Source of the DNA: an uncultured Chloroflexota bacterium
GTDB taxonomy: Bacteria > Chloroflexota > Anaerolineae > Aggregatilineales > Phototrophicaceae
NCBI GenBank assembly: GCA_937864975.1
Contig: CALMDI010000285.1
Span: 1 to 7,964, forward strand
Direction: 5' to 3'
Length of the DNA: 7,964 bases
The translations under genes and the position numbers were made by a program. Positions 1-4,910 of the stretch are shown piece after piece. Position 1 is the stretch's first letter. Every line of letters starts with the position of its first letter. Under the pieces are notes generated by a model. The model had not been told where the DNA came from. It made no database searches and was given only the letters and a program-made list of their open reading frames with translations.

Positions 1-66
1 GGGCAGATTCAGCTTGCGTTCACGGGCGAAGGCGCGCACTATCTGCTGACCTACGAGATCGCCTAA
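1..66 (+). CDS. C-terminal fragment of an unidentified protein (5' end outside window)
   Basis: Frame 1 is open from the first base and gives 21 residues before TAA at 64-66, ending in ...YLLTYEIA. The alternating hydrophobic and polar residues suggest a closing beta strand, but the fragment is too short to assign to a family. It converges on the minus-strand propeller gene, whose stop lies only 14 bases away, so no room remains for a separate terminator. It is called coding because it is open, ends cleanly and fits the spacing of the neighbours. The product is unknown. Confidence 0.5.
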   Translation, partial: GQIQLAFTGEGAHYLLTYEIA

Positions 67-80
67 CGCGATTCTTCGGT

Positions 81-863
81 TCAGGGACGCCAGACCGGCT
101 CGATATTGTGCCCGATGCCGCCCGTCAGACAGCGCCGGAAACGCTTCGCCTCGTTGACGACGCAGACGTCGGTGTACCCGCCGGTAAAGTAAATGACAAA
201 GGTCATGTCGTCCGGTCCGACGCGGGGCTTGCTCTGCGCCCACTCAATCGTGTCGTCCGCGGCGAAGGCGCGCAGATCGCTGCCGTCCACGCGCATGTGA
301 TAAATGCCGAGGCTGTCACTTAACTGCGTATTGAATTGAATCCGCTGACCATCCGCCGACCAGATGGGCGCATAAACCATGCGCCCGCGCGGTGTCGGCA
401 GAGCATAACTCTGGCGCATGTCCACGTCCGCAATGTGGATGTTAGAGCGCACGATTTGCCCCGATTCCAGGTAAAGCGAGGAGAACGCAAGCCGGCGTCC
501 GTCGGGCGACCAGGTGACGTTGCGATAGCTTCGACGGTTATCCGTGATGCGGCGGCGCTCGCCGCCCGTGGCGCTCATCACAAAGACATTCCAGTAGCCG
601 TCGCGGTCGGAAAGAAAGGCGAGCCGCGCGCCGTCGGGCGACCAGAGCGGCTGGCGGTCGCTGCCGTCGGCGCGCGTGAGGTTATGCAGCGCGCCACGTT
701 CCACGTCCAGCAGGTAAATGTCTTCGTCGCCGTCACGATCCGACACGAAGGCAACTTCGCCACCATAGGGCAGCGCCGCGCCCAGCCCCGCCGCCACCTG
801 CCCGGCAACCGCCCACAGCAGCGTGATGTGCAGCGCGGCGCGAACCAGCGACGGAGCGAACAT
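81..863 (-). CDS. Exported TolB-type beta-propeller protein (five PD40/WD40-like blades)
   Basis: The protein has 260 residues. Residues 1-30 form a signal peptide or anchor (one Arg, then a long Ala/Leu/Val-rich stretch), so it probably acts outside the cytoplasmic membrane. The rest is made of TolB-like PD40 repeats: WSPDGARLAFLS, WSPDGRRLAFSS and WSADGQRIQFNT mark blade boundaries, and SDRDG turns appear twice. I count five blades, the last ending in PVWRP at the C terminus; classical TolB propellers have six. A pair of Cys residues about 11 apart in the last blade could form a disulfide. It lacks the N-terminal domain of true TolB, so a Tol-Pal role is not implied; scaffolding or ligand binding is more likely. 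ATG at 863 has AGGAG about 10 bases upstream. It starts 18 bases after the stop of the single-blade gene, so the two are probably co-transcribed. Confidence 0.85.
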   Translation of the reverse strand: MFAPSLVRAALHITLLWAVAGQVAAGLGAALPYGGEVAFVSDRDGDEDIYLLDVERGALHNLTRADGSDRQPLWSPDGARLAFLSDRDGYWNVFVMSATGGERRRITDNRRSYRNVTWSPDGRRLAFSSLYLESGQIVRSNIHIADVDMRQSYALPTPRGRMVYAPIWSADGQRIQFNTQLSDSLGIYHMRVDGSDLRAFAADDTIEWAQSKPRVGPDDMTFVIYFTGGYTDVCVVNEAKRFRRCLTGGIGHNIEPVWRP

Positions 864-881
864 GAGGGTGTGTCTCCTGTC

Positions 882-1130
882 CTAGGGCGCCGGACGCCAC
901 GTGAGCGACGAGGGGATCGCCCGTTCGTCGGTGAGGCGGCGCGGGCGGGTTGGATCGGCTACGACCACGTAGACGTCGGACGCGCCGCCGACAGCGGAGA
1001 GGAAAGCGATGCGCGTCCCGTCTGGCGACCAGATGGGCGGCTCGGTGTACGCCGCCCCAAGCGCCGCCAGCGCGCCGTAAATCAAGGCGATGCCGGCGGC
1101 AACCCCTGCCACGAGTCGAGCGAGCGGCAT
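882..1130 (-). CDS. Small membrane-anchored protein with a single TolB-type propeller blade
   Basis: The protein has 82 residues. The first 28 or so are a positively charged start and a hydrophobic helix rich in Ala, Gly and Leu, ending near LGAAYTEPP, which reads as a signal peptide or single membrane anchor. The remainder is one PD40 blade: IWSPDGTRIAFLS, a DVYVVV strand, RRLTD and a closing LTWRPAP. This matches the second blade of the downstream protein almost motif by motif. One blade cannot close a propeller alone. I chose ATG at 1130 because GGAGAG lies 6 bases upstream; ATG codons at 1148 and 1157 are in frame (91 residues from 1157) but have poorer sites. It lies between the cyclase and the five-blade gene on the same strand. 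It could be a decayed remnant, but the intact signal sequence and ribosome site argue for a working gene. Confidence 0.65.
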   Translation of the reverse strand: MPLARLVAGVAAGIALIYGALAALGAAYTEPPIWSPDGTRIAFLSAVGGASDVYVVVADPTRPRRLTDERAIPSSLTWRPAP

Positions 1131-1136
1131 CGACTT

Positions 1137-1142
1137 CTCTCC
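1137..1142 (-). promoter_or_regulatory. Ribosome binding site that decides the single-blade gene start
   Basis: The minus strand reads GGAGAG, 6 bases before ATG at 1130. The upstream in-frame ATG at 1157 is preceded only by GAGTGGG placed too close to it. This favours the 82-residue product. Confidence 0.5.
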
Positions 1143-1171
1143 GAACATTCGGATCATCCCACTCTGATGGT

Positions 1172-1199
1172 ATTACGATGACAACAAGCTCGCGTTCAA
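1172..1199 (-). promoter_or_regulatory. Weak promoter candidate for the propeller gene pair
   Basis: On the minus strand TTGAAC (1194-1199) and CGTAAT (1172-1177) are 16 bases apart, each matching four of six sigma-70 consensus bases. It lies in the 92-base gap after the cyclase, so the two propeller genes could be transcribed separately or read through from the cyclase. The evidence is weak. Confidence 0.25.
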
Positions 1200-1222
1200 T
1201 GGGGTCGCGGAACGTCAGAGAC

Positions 1223-2062
1223 CTAAGGCTGCGGGGAAACGCGCAGCACGCGCACGCCCAGCGGCTCGACGCGCCCTTTCAATTCCAGGCTGCGATGCTC
1301 CAGCGCGCCGAGGTCAAGCCCTGCCGCTTCGTAAGCGGCGTCGCTGATGAGAATTTCGCCCGTTTCAGCTTTCGATGCCAGCCGCGCCGTCGTGTTGACG
1401 GTATCGCCGAGGGCGGTAATCTGCATCACGCTCTCCGAGCCGACCGGGCCGATGAACGCCGTCCCGGTATGAACGCCCGCGCCCACCGGCAGCCAGGGTC
1501 CTTCCGCCCGCCCGTGCCCTGTCGCGGTCAGCAGCTCGCGCGCGGCATTGAGCGCGACACGCGCATGGTCGGGTCCGGCGATGGACGGCGGGAACAGCCC
1601 GATCACCTCGTCGCCCACGAACTTGTCCACCATTGCGTCGTGCTTCGACAGAACGCTGGTCGCCACCGTGTAAAAGCGATTCAATAGACGGCTGAACTCG
1701 GCGGGACTCATGGTCTCGGCAATCGTGGTCGAGCCGCGCACGTCCGCGAATAGGAACGACATTTCGATTTCCGCGCCGCCGGGATATTTCCGCGCCAGGT
1801 CTTCACAGACGTTACAGAAGCGCGGATTCCACACCGAGGGGCGCTTGTGATAGAAGGCTTCCATAAGGACGCGCCCGATGCCGCCAAACGGGGCATTACA
1901 CATACTGCAACGGGGTTCCGAAGGGATCAGGCGAAAGATGTGGCGGTTGCGGCGCAGCACCCCGGCGTCGCCCGTAAATACGGAGCGCCAGAGCGCCTCG
2001 GCTTCGGGGTTCGGCTCGACGTGCGGGCTGATCGGGTCGGCGCGTTCCGGCTGGTCATCCAT
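1223..2062 (-). CDS. Soluble class III (IIIb-like) adenylate/guanylate cyclase with N-terminal CxxC pair
   Basis: The protein has 279 residues and should make a cyclic nucleotide, probably cAMP from ATP, in the cytosol; no membrane segment is seen. Residues 45-95 hold two CxxC pairs (C52/C55 and C83/C86), a likely metal or redox module. The cyclase domain spans about 100-275. LFADVRGST gives metal ligand D107; DKFVGDE gives adenine-selecting K147 and metal ligand D151; TALGDTVNTTARL gives T217, transition-state N223 and R227. All catalytic positions are filled, and Thr at 217, where class IIIa enzymes have Asp, points to class IIIb, whose studied members respond to bicarbonate. ATG at 2062 is chosen because GAGGA lies 7 bases upstream; an in-frame TTG at 2083 has no good site. 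It heads the minus-strand cluster with the propeller genes. Cyclases with this Cys module are, as I recall, widespread in bacteria, but the module's role is not established. Confidence 0.9.
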   Translation of the reverse strand: MDDQPERADPISPHVEPNPEAEALWRSVFTGDAGVLRRNRHIFRLIPSEPRCSMCNAPFGGIGRVLMEAFYHKRPSVWNPRFCNVCEDLARKYPGGAEIEMSFLFADVRGSTTIAETMSPAEFSRLLNRFYTVATSVLSKHDAMVDKFVGDEVIGLFPPSIAGPDHARVALNAARELLTATGHGRAEGPWLPVGAGVHTGTAFIGPVGSESVMQITALGDTVNTTARLASKAETGEILISDAAYEAAGLDLGALEHRSLELKGRVEPLGVRVLRVSPQP

Positions 2063-2069
2063 GCTCGTG

Positions 2070-2074
2070 TCCTC
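2070..2074 (-). promoter_or_regulatory. Ribosome binding site that decides the cyclase start
   Basis: The minus strand reads GAGGA, 7 bases before ATG at 2062. It supports this start over the in-frame TTG at 2083, which would add seven acidic residues. Confidence 0.55.
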
Positions 2075-2093
2075 ATCATCCAATGGATACTCA

Positions 2094-2106
2094 TGTCACT
2101 ATGACA
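2094..2106. promoter_or_regulatory. Perfect inverted repeat TGTCA-CTA-TGACA in the cyclase leader
   Basis: A 13-bp perfect palindrome lies between the proposed cyclase promoter and its start codon. It could be an operator for a dimeric regulator. It is not a CRP consensus site, whose half-site is TGTGA. Short palindromes also arise by chance. Confidence 0.25.
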
Positions 2107-2164
2107 GAGGCTGAGGCGGATGCTCACCTCTCCGCTGACGAATGGGTGGACGCTCGCTGCTGGT

Positions 2165-2195
2165 ATTATAGCCGACGAGTGCAGGTGCCGGTCAA
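2165..2195 (-). promoter_or_regulatory. Probable promoter of the cyclase gene
   Basis: The minus strand has a perfect TATAAT (2165-2170) and an upstream TTGACC (2190-2195). The 19-base spacer is longer than the usual 17, so an activator or a different -35 may be needed. Transcription would start near 2157 and give a leader of about 95 bases before the cyclase ATG. The -35 overlaps a CCGGT/ACCGG inverted repeat, a plausible regulator site. Confidence 0.5.
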
Positions 2196-2209
2196 CCGGA
2201 CGCCGGTCA
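2187..2209. promoter_or_regulatory. Cluster of CCGGT/ACCGG half-sites between divergent promoters
   Basis: GCCGGTCA occurs twice in the same direction (2187-2194 and 2202-2209). Between the copies, CCGGT-CA-ACCGG (2188-2199) is a perfect palindrome, and ACCGG-ACG-CCGGT (2195-2207) is a second one sharing the middle arm. The cluster covers the -35 of the cyclase promoter and lies upstream of the CBS promoter, as an operator for both would. No regulator is identified. Confidence 0.35.
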
Positions 2210-2236
2210 CATAACCTAGAGATTGATGAGACTTCA

Positions 2237-2265
2237 TTGCTATCGCGAACGCTCAATGGTATAAC
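2237..2265 (+). promoter_or_regulatory. Promoter of the CBS-domain gene
   Basis: TTGCTA (2237-2242) and TATAAC (2260-2265) are exactly 17 bases apart. Transcription would start near 2272, leaving a short leader of about 23 bases that contains the ribosome binding site. It is divergent to the cyclase promoter. Confidence 0.55.
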
Positions 2266-2281
2266 AATTGTCATTACAAAC

Positions 2282-2287
2282 AAGGAG
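2282..2287 (+). promoter_or_regulatory. Strong ribosome binding site fixing the CBS gene start
   Basis: AAGGAG lies 7 bases before ATG at 2295. It rules out the in-frame TTG at 2268, which is upstream of this site and would put the site inside the coding region. Confidence 0.75.
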
Positions 2288-2294
2288 ATGTGCT

Positions 2295-2720
2295 ATGCGC
2301 GCGGAAGAATTGATGACGACGAACGTTGCCTGCTGCTCGCCCGATGACCGCCTGCAGGACGTGGCGGCGATGATGGTCGCGAATGACTGCGGCGCGATTC
2401 CAGTCATCGACGGCAATGACTCGAAGCGGATTATGGGCATTATCACCGACCGCGACATCGTCGTGCGAACGCTGGCGGAAGGTCGAAATCCGCTCGACAT
2501 GGCTGCCCGCGACGTGATGACGCACGATGTGTCCACGGTCACGCCGCAGACCAGCGCCGAGGATTTGCTCAATCTGATGGAAAGCCGGCAGGTGCGCCGC
2601 GTCCCGGTGGTCAACGAACGTGGGTCGCTCGTAGGCATCGTGGCGCAGGCAGATGTGGCACGACGCGCGCCCGCGGGTAAGACGGCGGAAGTCGTCAAGG
2701 AAGTGTCGGAGCAGCGGTAA
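2295..2720 (+). CDS. Stand-alone twin CBS-domain protein
   Basis: The protein has 141 residues and consists almost wholly of two CBS motifs (about 7-60 and 74-127), the usual Bateman module. The first ends in GIITDRDI (48-55), with the Thr-Asp pair that commonly contacts the ribose of a bound adenosine nucleotide. The second ends in GIVAQADVA (114-122), where the matching position is Gln-Ala-Asp, so the two sites may differ in ligand or affinity. A short tail (AEVVKEVSEQR) is common in free-standing members of this family. It is cytosolic, with no catalytic domain attached, so it is probably a sensor acting on a partner; AMP, ATP or similar ligands are known for the family, but the ligand here is inferred. 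The gene has its own promoter, diverges from the cyclase and converges on surE. Confidence 0.85.
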   Translation: MRAEELMTTNVACCSPDDRLQDVAAMMVANDCGAIPVIDGNDSKRIMGIITDRDIVVRTLAEGRNPLDMAARDVMTHDVSTVTPQTSAEDLLNLMESRQVRRVPVVNERGSLVGIVAQADVARRAPAGKTAEVVKEVSEQR

Positions 2721-2750
2721 TCTCAGGCAATTCTACGGCGTCTTGAGATT
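2719..2750. terminator. Possible bidirectional hairpin at the CBS/surE convergence
   Basis: AATCTCAGG (2719-2727) pairs with TCTTGAGATT (2741-2750): seven perfect pairs, one G-T and one more G-C, with a loop of about 14 bases. It starts in the CBS stop codon and ends inside the last codons of surE, so it could slow transcription from both sides. No T-run follows on either strand, so this is a weak terminator call. Confidence 0.3.
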
Positions 2751-3554
2751 CGCGTCCTCCGCGTCGAAATTCTGATCCTGAGGATGTACCTCGCTGATCG
2801 TAATGTCCCACGCCGCGAGATCGGCGAGGAAGCGGTGCGCCGTCATATCCAGGTGAATCGGCGTCAGGCTGGCGTAGCCGTTATGCACCGCCCAGAAGTC
2901 GGTGCCTTCTTCATCGATGACGCCGGGAATGCCGACGGGCGTGGGCCAGAGGACGCGGTAAATATCGCCGTCGCGTTCGATTTCGTCGTGCCAGTCGCTC
3001 ACGCCCTGCCGCGTCAGCCGGATGCCGCGCACGTAGGGTCCGGGCGGCACGTTCAGGTTCAGCACCGTGAACTGCGGCAGGCTCTTTTCGATCACCTTTG
3101 CCACGACGCTCACCGCCACTTTCGCGGCGACCTCGTAATCTTCGACGCGCTCGGCGGTGAAGTGCGCCAGCGAGACCGCCACGGCGGGAATGCCCTGAAG
3201 CGTCGCTTCGAGCGCCGCCGTGACCGTGCCGCTGTAGGTAATATCCTGCCCCATGTTCTGCCCGCGGTTAATGCCGGACACGACGATGCGCGGGGGCCAC
3301 TCGACCACGCCGAGCGCCGCCAGCGCGATACAGTCGGCGGGCGACCCGGCGACGGCGAGCGCGGGTATCCCATCGCGCAGCGTCACCTGCTCGACCAGGA
3401 TATCCTGAAAAACGGTGCGTTTGTGCCCGCCCGCGCTCTGGTTTACGGCAGGCGCGACGACTTCCACGCGCCCTAGCTGACGCATTGCCTGCGCCAGCGC
3501 CAGCAAGCCCGGCGCGTGAACGCCGTCGTCGTTGGTGACAAGAATGTAGGTCAA
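2733..3554 (-). CDS. surE: 5'/3'-nucleotidase SurE
   Basis: The protein has 273 residues, close to the usual 245-270, and should be a cytosolic metal-dependent phosphatase that removes phosphate from nucleoside 5'- and 3'-monophosphates. The N terminus ILVTNDDGVHAPG carries the paired metal ligands D9 and D10. APAVNQSAGGH supplies S40, and SGINRGQNMGQD supplies N96; these are the four metal-binding positions of the family. YSGTVTAALEA follows, also typical. The start is TTG at 3554: it places the conserved ILVTNDDG at residues 4-11, as in homologues, and GGAG lies 7 bases upstream. An internal ATG would destroy the active site. The acidic C-terminal tail (QDQNFDAEDANLKTP) goes beyond the conserved core. 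It is convergent with the CBS gene and divergent from the ParB-like gene. No clear promoter is seen upstream. Confidence 0.95.
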   Translation of the reverse strand: MTYILVTNDDGVHAPGLLALAQAMRQLGRVEVVAPAVNQSAGGHKRTVFQDILVEQVTLRDGIPALAVAGSPADCIALAALGVVEWPPRIVVSGINRGQNMGQDITYSGTVTAALEATLQGIPAVAVSLAHFTAERVEDYEVAAKVAVSVVAKVIEKSLPQFTVLNLNVPPGPYVRGIRLTRQGVSDWHDEIERDGDIYRVLWPTPVGIPGVIDEEGTDFWAVHNGYASLTPIHLDMTAHRFLADLAAWDITISEVHPQDQNFDAEDANLKTP

Positions 3555-3561
3555 GCGGTTG

Positions 3562-3565
3562 CTCC
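3562..3565 (-). promoter_or_regulatory. Ribosome binding site supporting the surE TTG start
   Basis: The minus strand has GGAG 7 bases before TTG at 3554. Together with the conserved N terminus this fixes a non-ATG start. Confidence 0.6.
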
Positions 3566-3706
3566 GTTATCCGGTTTCACTAAGGGTCACGCAGAACCGT
3601 CACGACGCGGCTTGTGCGTTTTTACGGGATATTCAAGGTTAAAGGATCAACGGCACTCTGCCCACGGGATTTAGCAAAGCTATCATCATGTTAGCCGAGT
3701 TCCGGG

Positions 3707-3731
3707 TTACAATTTTTGTAAAGGCTTACAA
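3707..3731. promoter_or_regulatory. Three alternating TTACAA/TTGTAA half-sites (operator candidate)
   Basis: TTACAA (3707-3712), TTGTAA (3716-3721) and TTACAA (3726-3731) alternate in direction with 9- and 10-base steps, close to one helical turn. They make two overlapping perfect palindromes: TTACAA-TTT-TTGTAA and TTGTAA-AGGC-TTACAA. The cluster ends about 22 bases before the likely -10 of the ParB-like gene, where an activator or a repressor would bind. The first palindrome has the size and part of the sequence of a Fur/PerR-type 7-1-7 box, but that is only a resemblance. Confidence 0.45.
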
Positions 3732-3753
3732 TAGAAGCCCTGCGAGACTCGCG

Positions 3754-3762
3754 TATTATACT
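3754..3762 (+). promoter_or_regulatory. -10 region for the ParB-like gene
   Basis: TATTATACT holds two overlapping -10 matches (TATTAT at 3754, TATACT at 3757). No good -35 lies 16-18 bases upstream, where an activator-dependent promoter would lack one; the half-site cluster sits just above that position. The leader would be about 25 bases and contains GGAG 7 bases before the ATG. Confidence 0.4.
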
Positions 3763-3791
3763 GGACGAAGACGATAAACCGGAGTGTCTGA

Positions 3792-4781
3792 ATGCCGGAC
3801 GAGATGAACGATATGAACTACATGGAAGGCATCAGCGCCTTCCAGAATGCGCGAATGCGCGCGTTCTGGGACGAGATGCGAAGCCTGATCCGGGGCAAAT
3901 CGGCGGAGCTGTTGAGCTTCGAGGATATTCGGACGCGCCTGCGCCTGCGCGAGGAATACTATCAGGGGCTTCAGGACGTGCCGCTCGAAAAGATCGTCGG
4001 CAGCGTCGGTCGCTACCGGGAATTCACCAGCCGCTTCCTGCCGAAAAAATCAATCGGGCAGGAACGCTGGAGCCGTGTCTACGCTCAGGCGACCGGGATG
4101 ATGGGCTTACCGCCGATTGAGCTGTATAAAGTGGGCGACCTTTACTTCGTGCGAGACGGCAATCACCGCGTGTCGGTCGCGCGCCAGCTTGGCGCAAAGA
4201 CGATCCAGGCGCACGTCACGGCGCTGCCGACGACGATCAGCCTGCGACCGGGGATGTCCGAAGAAGAACTCGGCATGGCGGAAGCCTACGCCGCGTTTCT
4301 CTCCGAGACCGGGCTTGCCAACACCCGACCGCATCATCAGCCGATTGAGCTAACCGAGGCAACGCGCTACAACGACCTGCTCGGTCACGTGAACCTGCAT
4401 CGCAGCGTGATGGAGCAAACGCTCAAGCGCCCTGTGCCGATTGAGGAAGCCGCCGCCGACTGGTACGACAACGTCTACCGTCCGGCGATCACGCTCATCC
4501 GTAAATACGGCGTGCTCGACCGCCTGCCAAAGCGCACGGAAGCCGACCTTTACCTGTGGCTGATCGACCACCTGCGCGAGGTGCAGGAACAGCCTGGCGA
4601 CCAGACAGGGGCGCGGTCGTTCAGCGACGCGCTGGTCGATTTCCTCGCGGAGCGGCGAATCCCGGTGCCGAAGGAACTGCTGACCGAAACCGATACGACG
4701 GTACGGATTCCCCGCGTCCAGATCGAAGAGATGCGGCGTCAGATCGAGGATGAAAAGGTCAAAAGCAACGGTCAGTCGTGA
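3792..4781 (+). CDS. ParB/sulfiredoxin-fold protein with uncharacterised C-terminal domain
   Basis: The protein has 329 residues. The N terminus (about 1-60) is helical and charged. Residues 63-142 look like a ParB N-terminal domain: VPLEKIVGSVGRY, then GLPPIELYKVGDLYFV and the signature RDGNHRVSVAR (121-131), with the GxHR core that in ParB proteins binds CTP or contacts DNA. After that come about 185 residues I cannot assign, including WYDNVYRPAITLIRKYG and RTEADLYLWLIDHLREVQ; the latter recalls DUF4032-type proteins, but I am not certain. There is no helix-turn-helix of the partition type, no parA neighbour and no parS site, so chromosome partition is unlikely; a regulatory or nucleotide-binding role is a guess. 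The tail (about 308-329) is charged and helical. ATG at 3792 has GGAG 7 bases upstream. It is a single-gene unit with its own promoter region and terminator. Confidence 0.8.
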   Translation: MPDEMNDMNYMEGISAFQNARMRAFWDEMRSLIRGKSAELLSFEDIRTRLRLREEYYQGLQDVPLEKIVGSVGRYREFTSRFLPKKSIGQERWSRVYAQATGMMGLPPIELYKVGDLYFVRDGNHRVSVARQLGAKTIQAHVTALPTTISLRPGMSEEELGMAEAYAAFLSETGLANTRPHHQPIELTEATRYNDLLGHVNLHRSVMEQTLKRPVPIEEAAADWYDNVYRPAITLIRKYGVLDRLPKRTEADLYLWLIDHLREVQEQPGDQTGARSFSDALVDFLAERRIPVPKELLTETDTTVRIPRVQIEEMRRQIEDEKVKSNGQS

Positions 4782-4805
4782 TGGTCGGGTGACAACCGCG
4801 CATTG

Positions 4806-4835
4806 AACGGGGACTCGCGAGGGTCGCCCGTTTTT
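4806..4835 (+). terminator. Intrinsic terminator after the ParB-like gene
   Basis: AACGGG (4806-4811) pairs with CCCGTT (4827-4832). Above a single bulged G, GACTC pairs with GGGTC (one T-G pair), capped by the tetraloop GCGA of GNRA type. A run of five T residues (4831-4835) follows. This is a complete Rho-independent terminator 24 bases past the stop codon, and it excludes any cofE start upstream of it. Confidence 0.85.
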
Positions 4836-4870
4836 GATTCCTGTGTCTGGTCGGGCGTAAGCGCCGATGG

Positions 4871-4876
4871 TAGGAT
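4871..4876 (+). promoter_or_regulatory. Weak -10 candidate for cofE
   Basis: TAGGAT matches four of six bases of the -10 consensus and lies between the terminator and the cofE start. No recognisable -35 precedes it. A promoter is expected here because the terminator isolates cofE from the gene before it. Confidence 0.2.
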
Positions 4877-4910
4877 TACGCGCGTGGACGCCGCCAATGG
4901 AACGAGGCTC

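Noticed and set aside
71..80. cTTCGg tetraloop hairpin as a terminator between the first fragment and the propeller gene
   Set aside because: Only one base pair closes the loop; the next bases are T opposite T, so no stem forms.
863..884. A frameshift joining the one-blade and five-blade proteins into one gene
   Set aside because: The upstream frame ends in a proper WRPAP blade end and stop, and the downstream protein starts with its own signal peptide and ribosome site. A frameshift would not create an export signal in the middle.
1141..1152. Palindrome CCGAA-CA-TTCGG upstream of the single-blade gene
   Set aside because: It is short, with a loop too small for a stable RNA hairpin, and overlaps the ribosome site by chance-level symmetry. 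There is no further support for an operator.
336..1181. Long plus-strand open frame opposite the propeller genes
   Set aside because: It lies antisense to two genes with clear PD40 motifs and ribosome sites. Its product is Arg/Ala-rich, without a recognisable domain, as expected for a shadow frame in GC-rich DNA.
2063..2083. TTG at 2083 as the cyclase start
   Set aside because: No ribosome site precedes it, whereas GAGGA sits 7 bases before the in-frame ATG at 2062.
4803..4910. N-terminal extension of cofE starting at TTG 4803
   Set aside because: It would begin upstream of, and run through, a complete intrinsic terminator hairpin, and the added residues are not part of the CofE fold. GTG at 4884 remains a possible alternative start.
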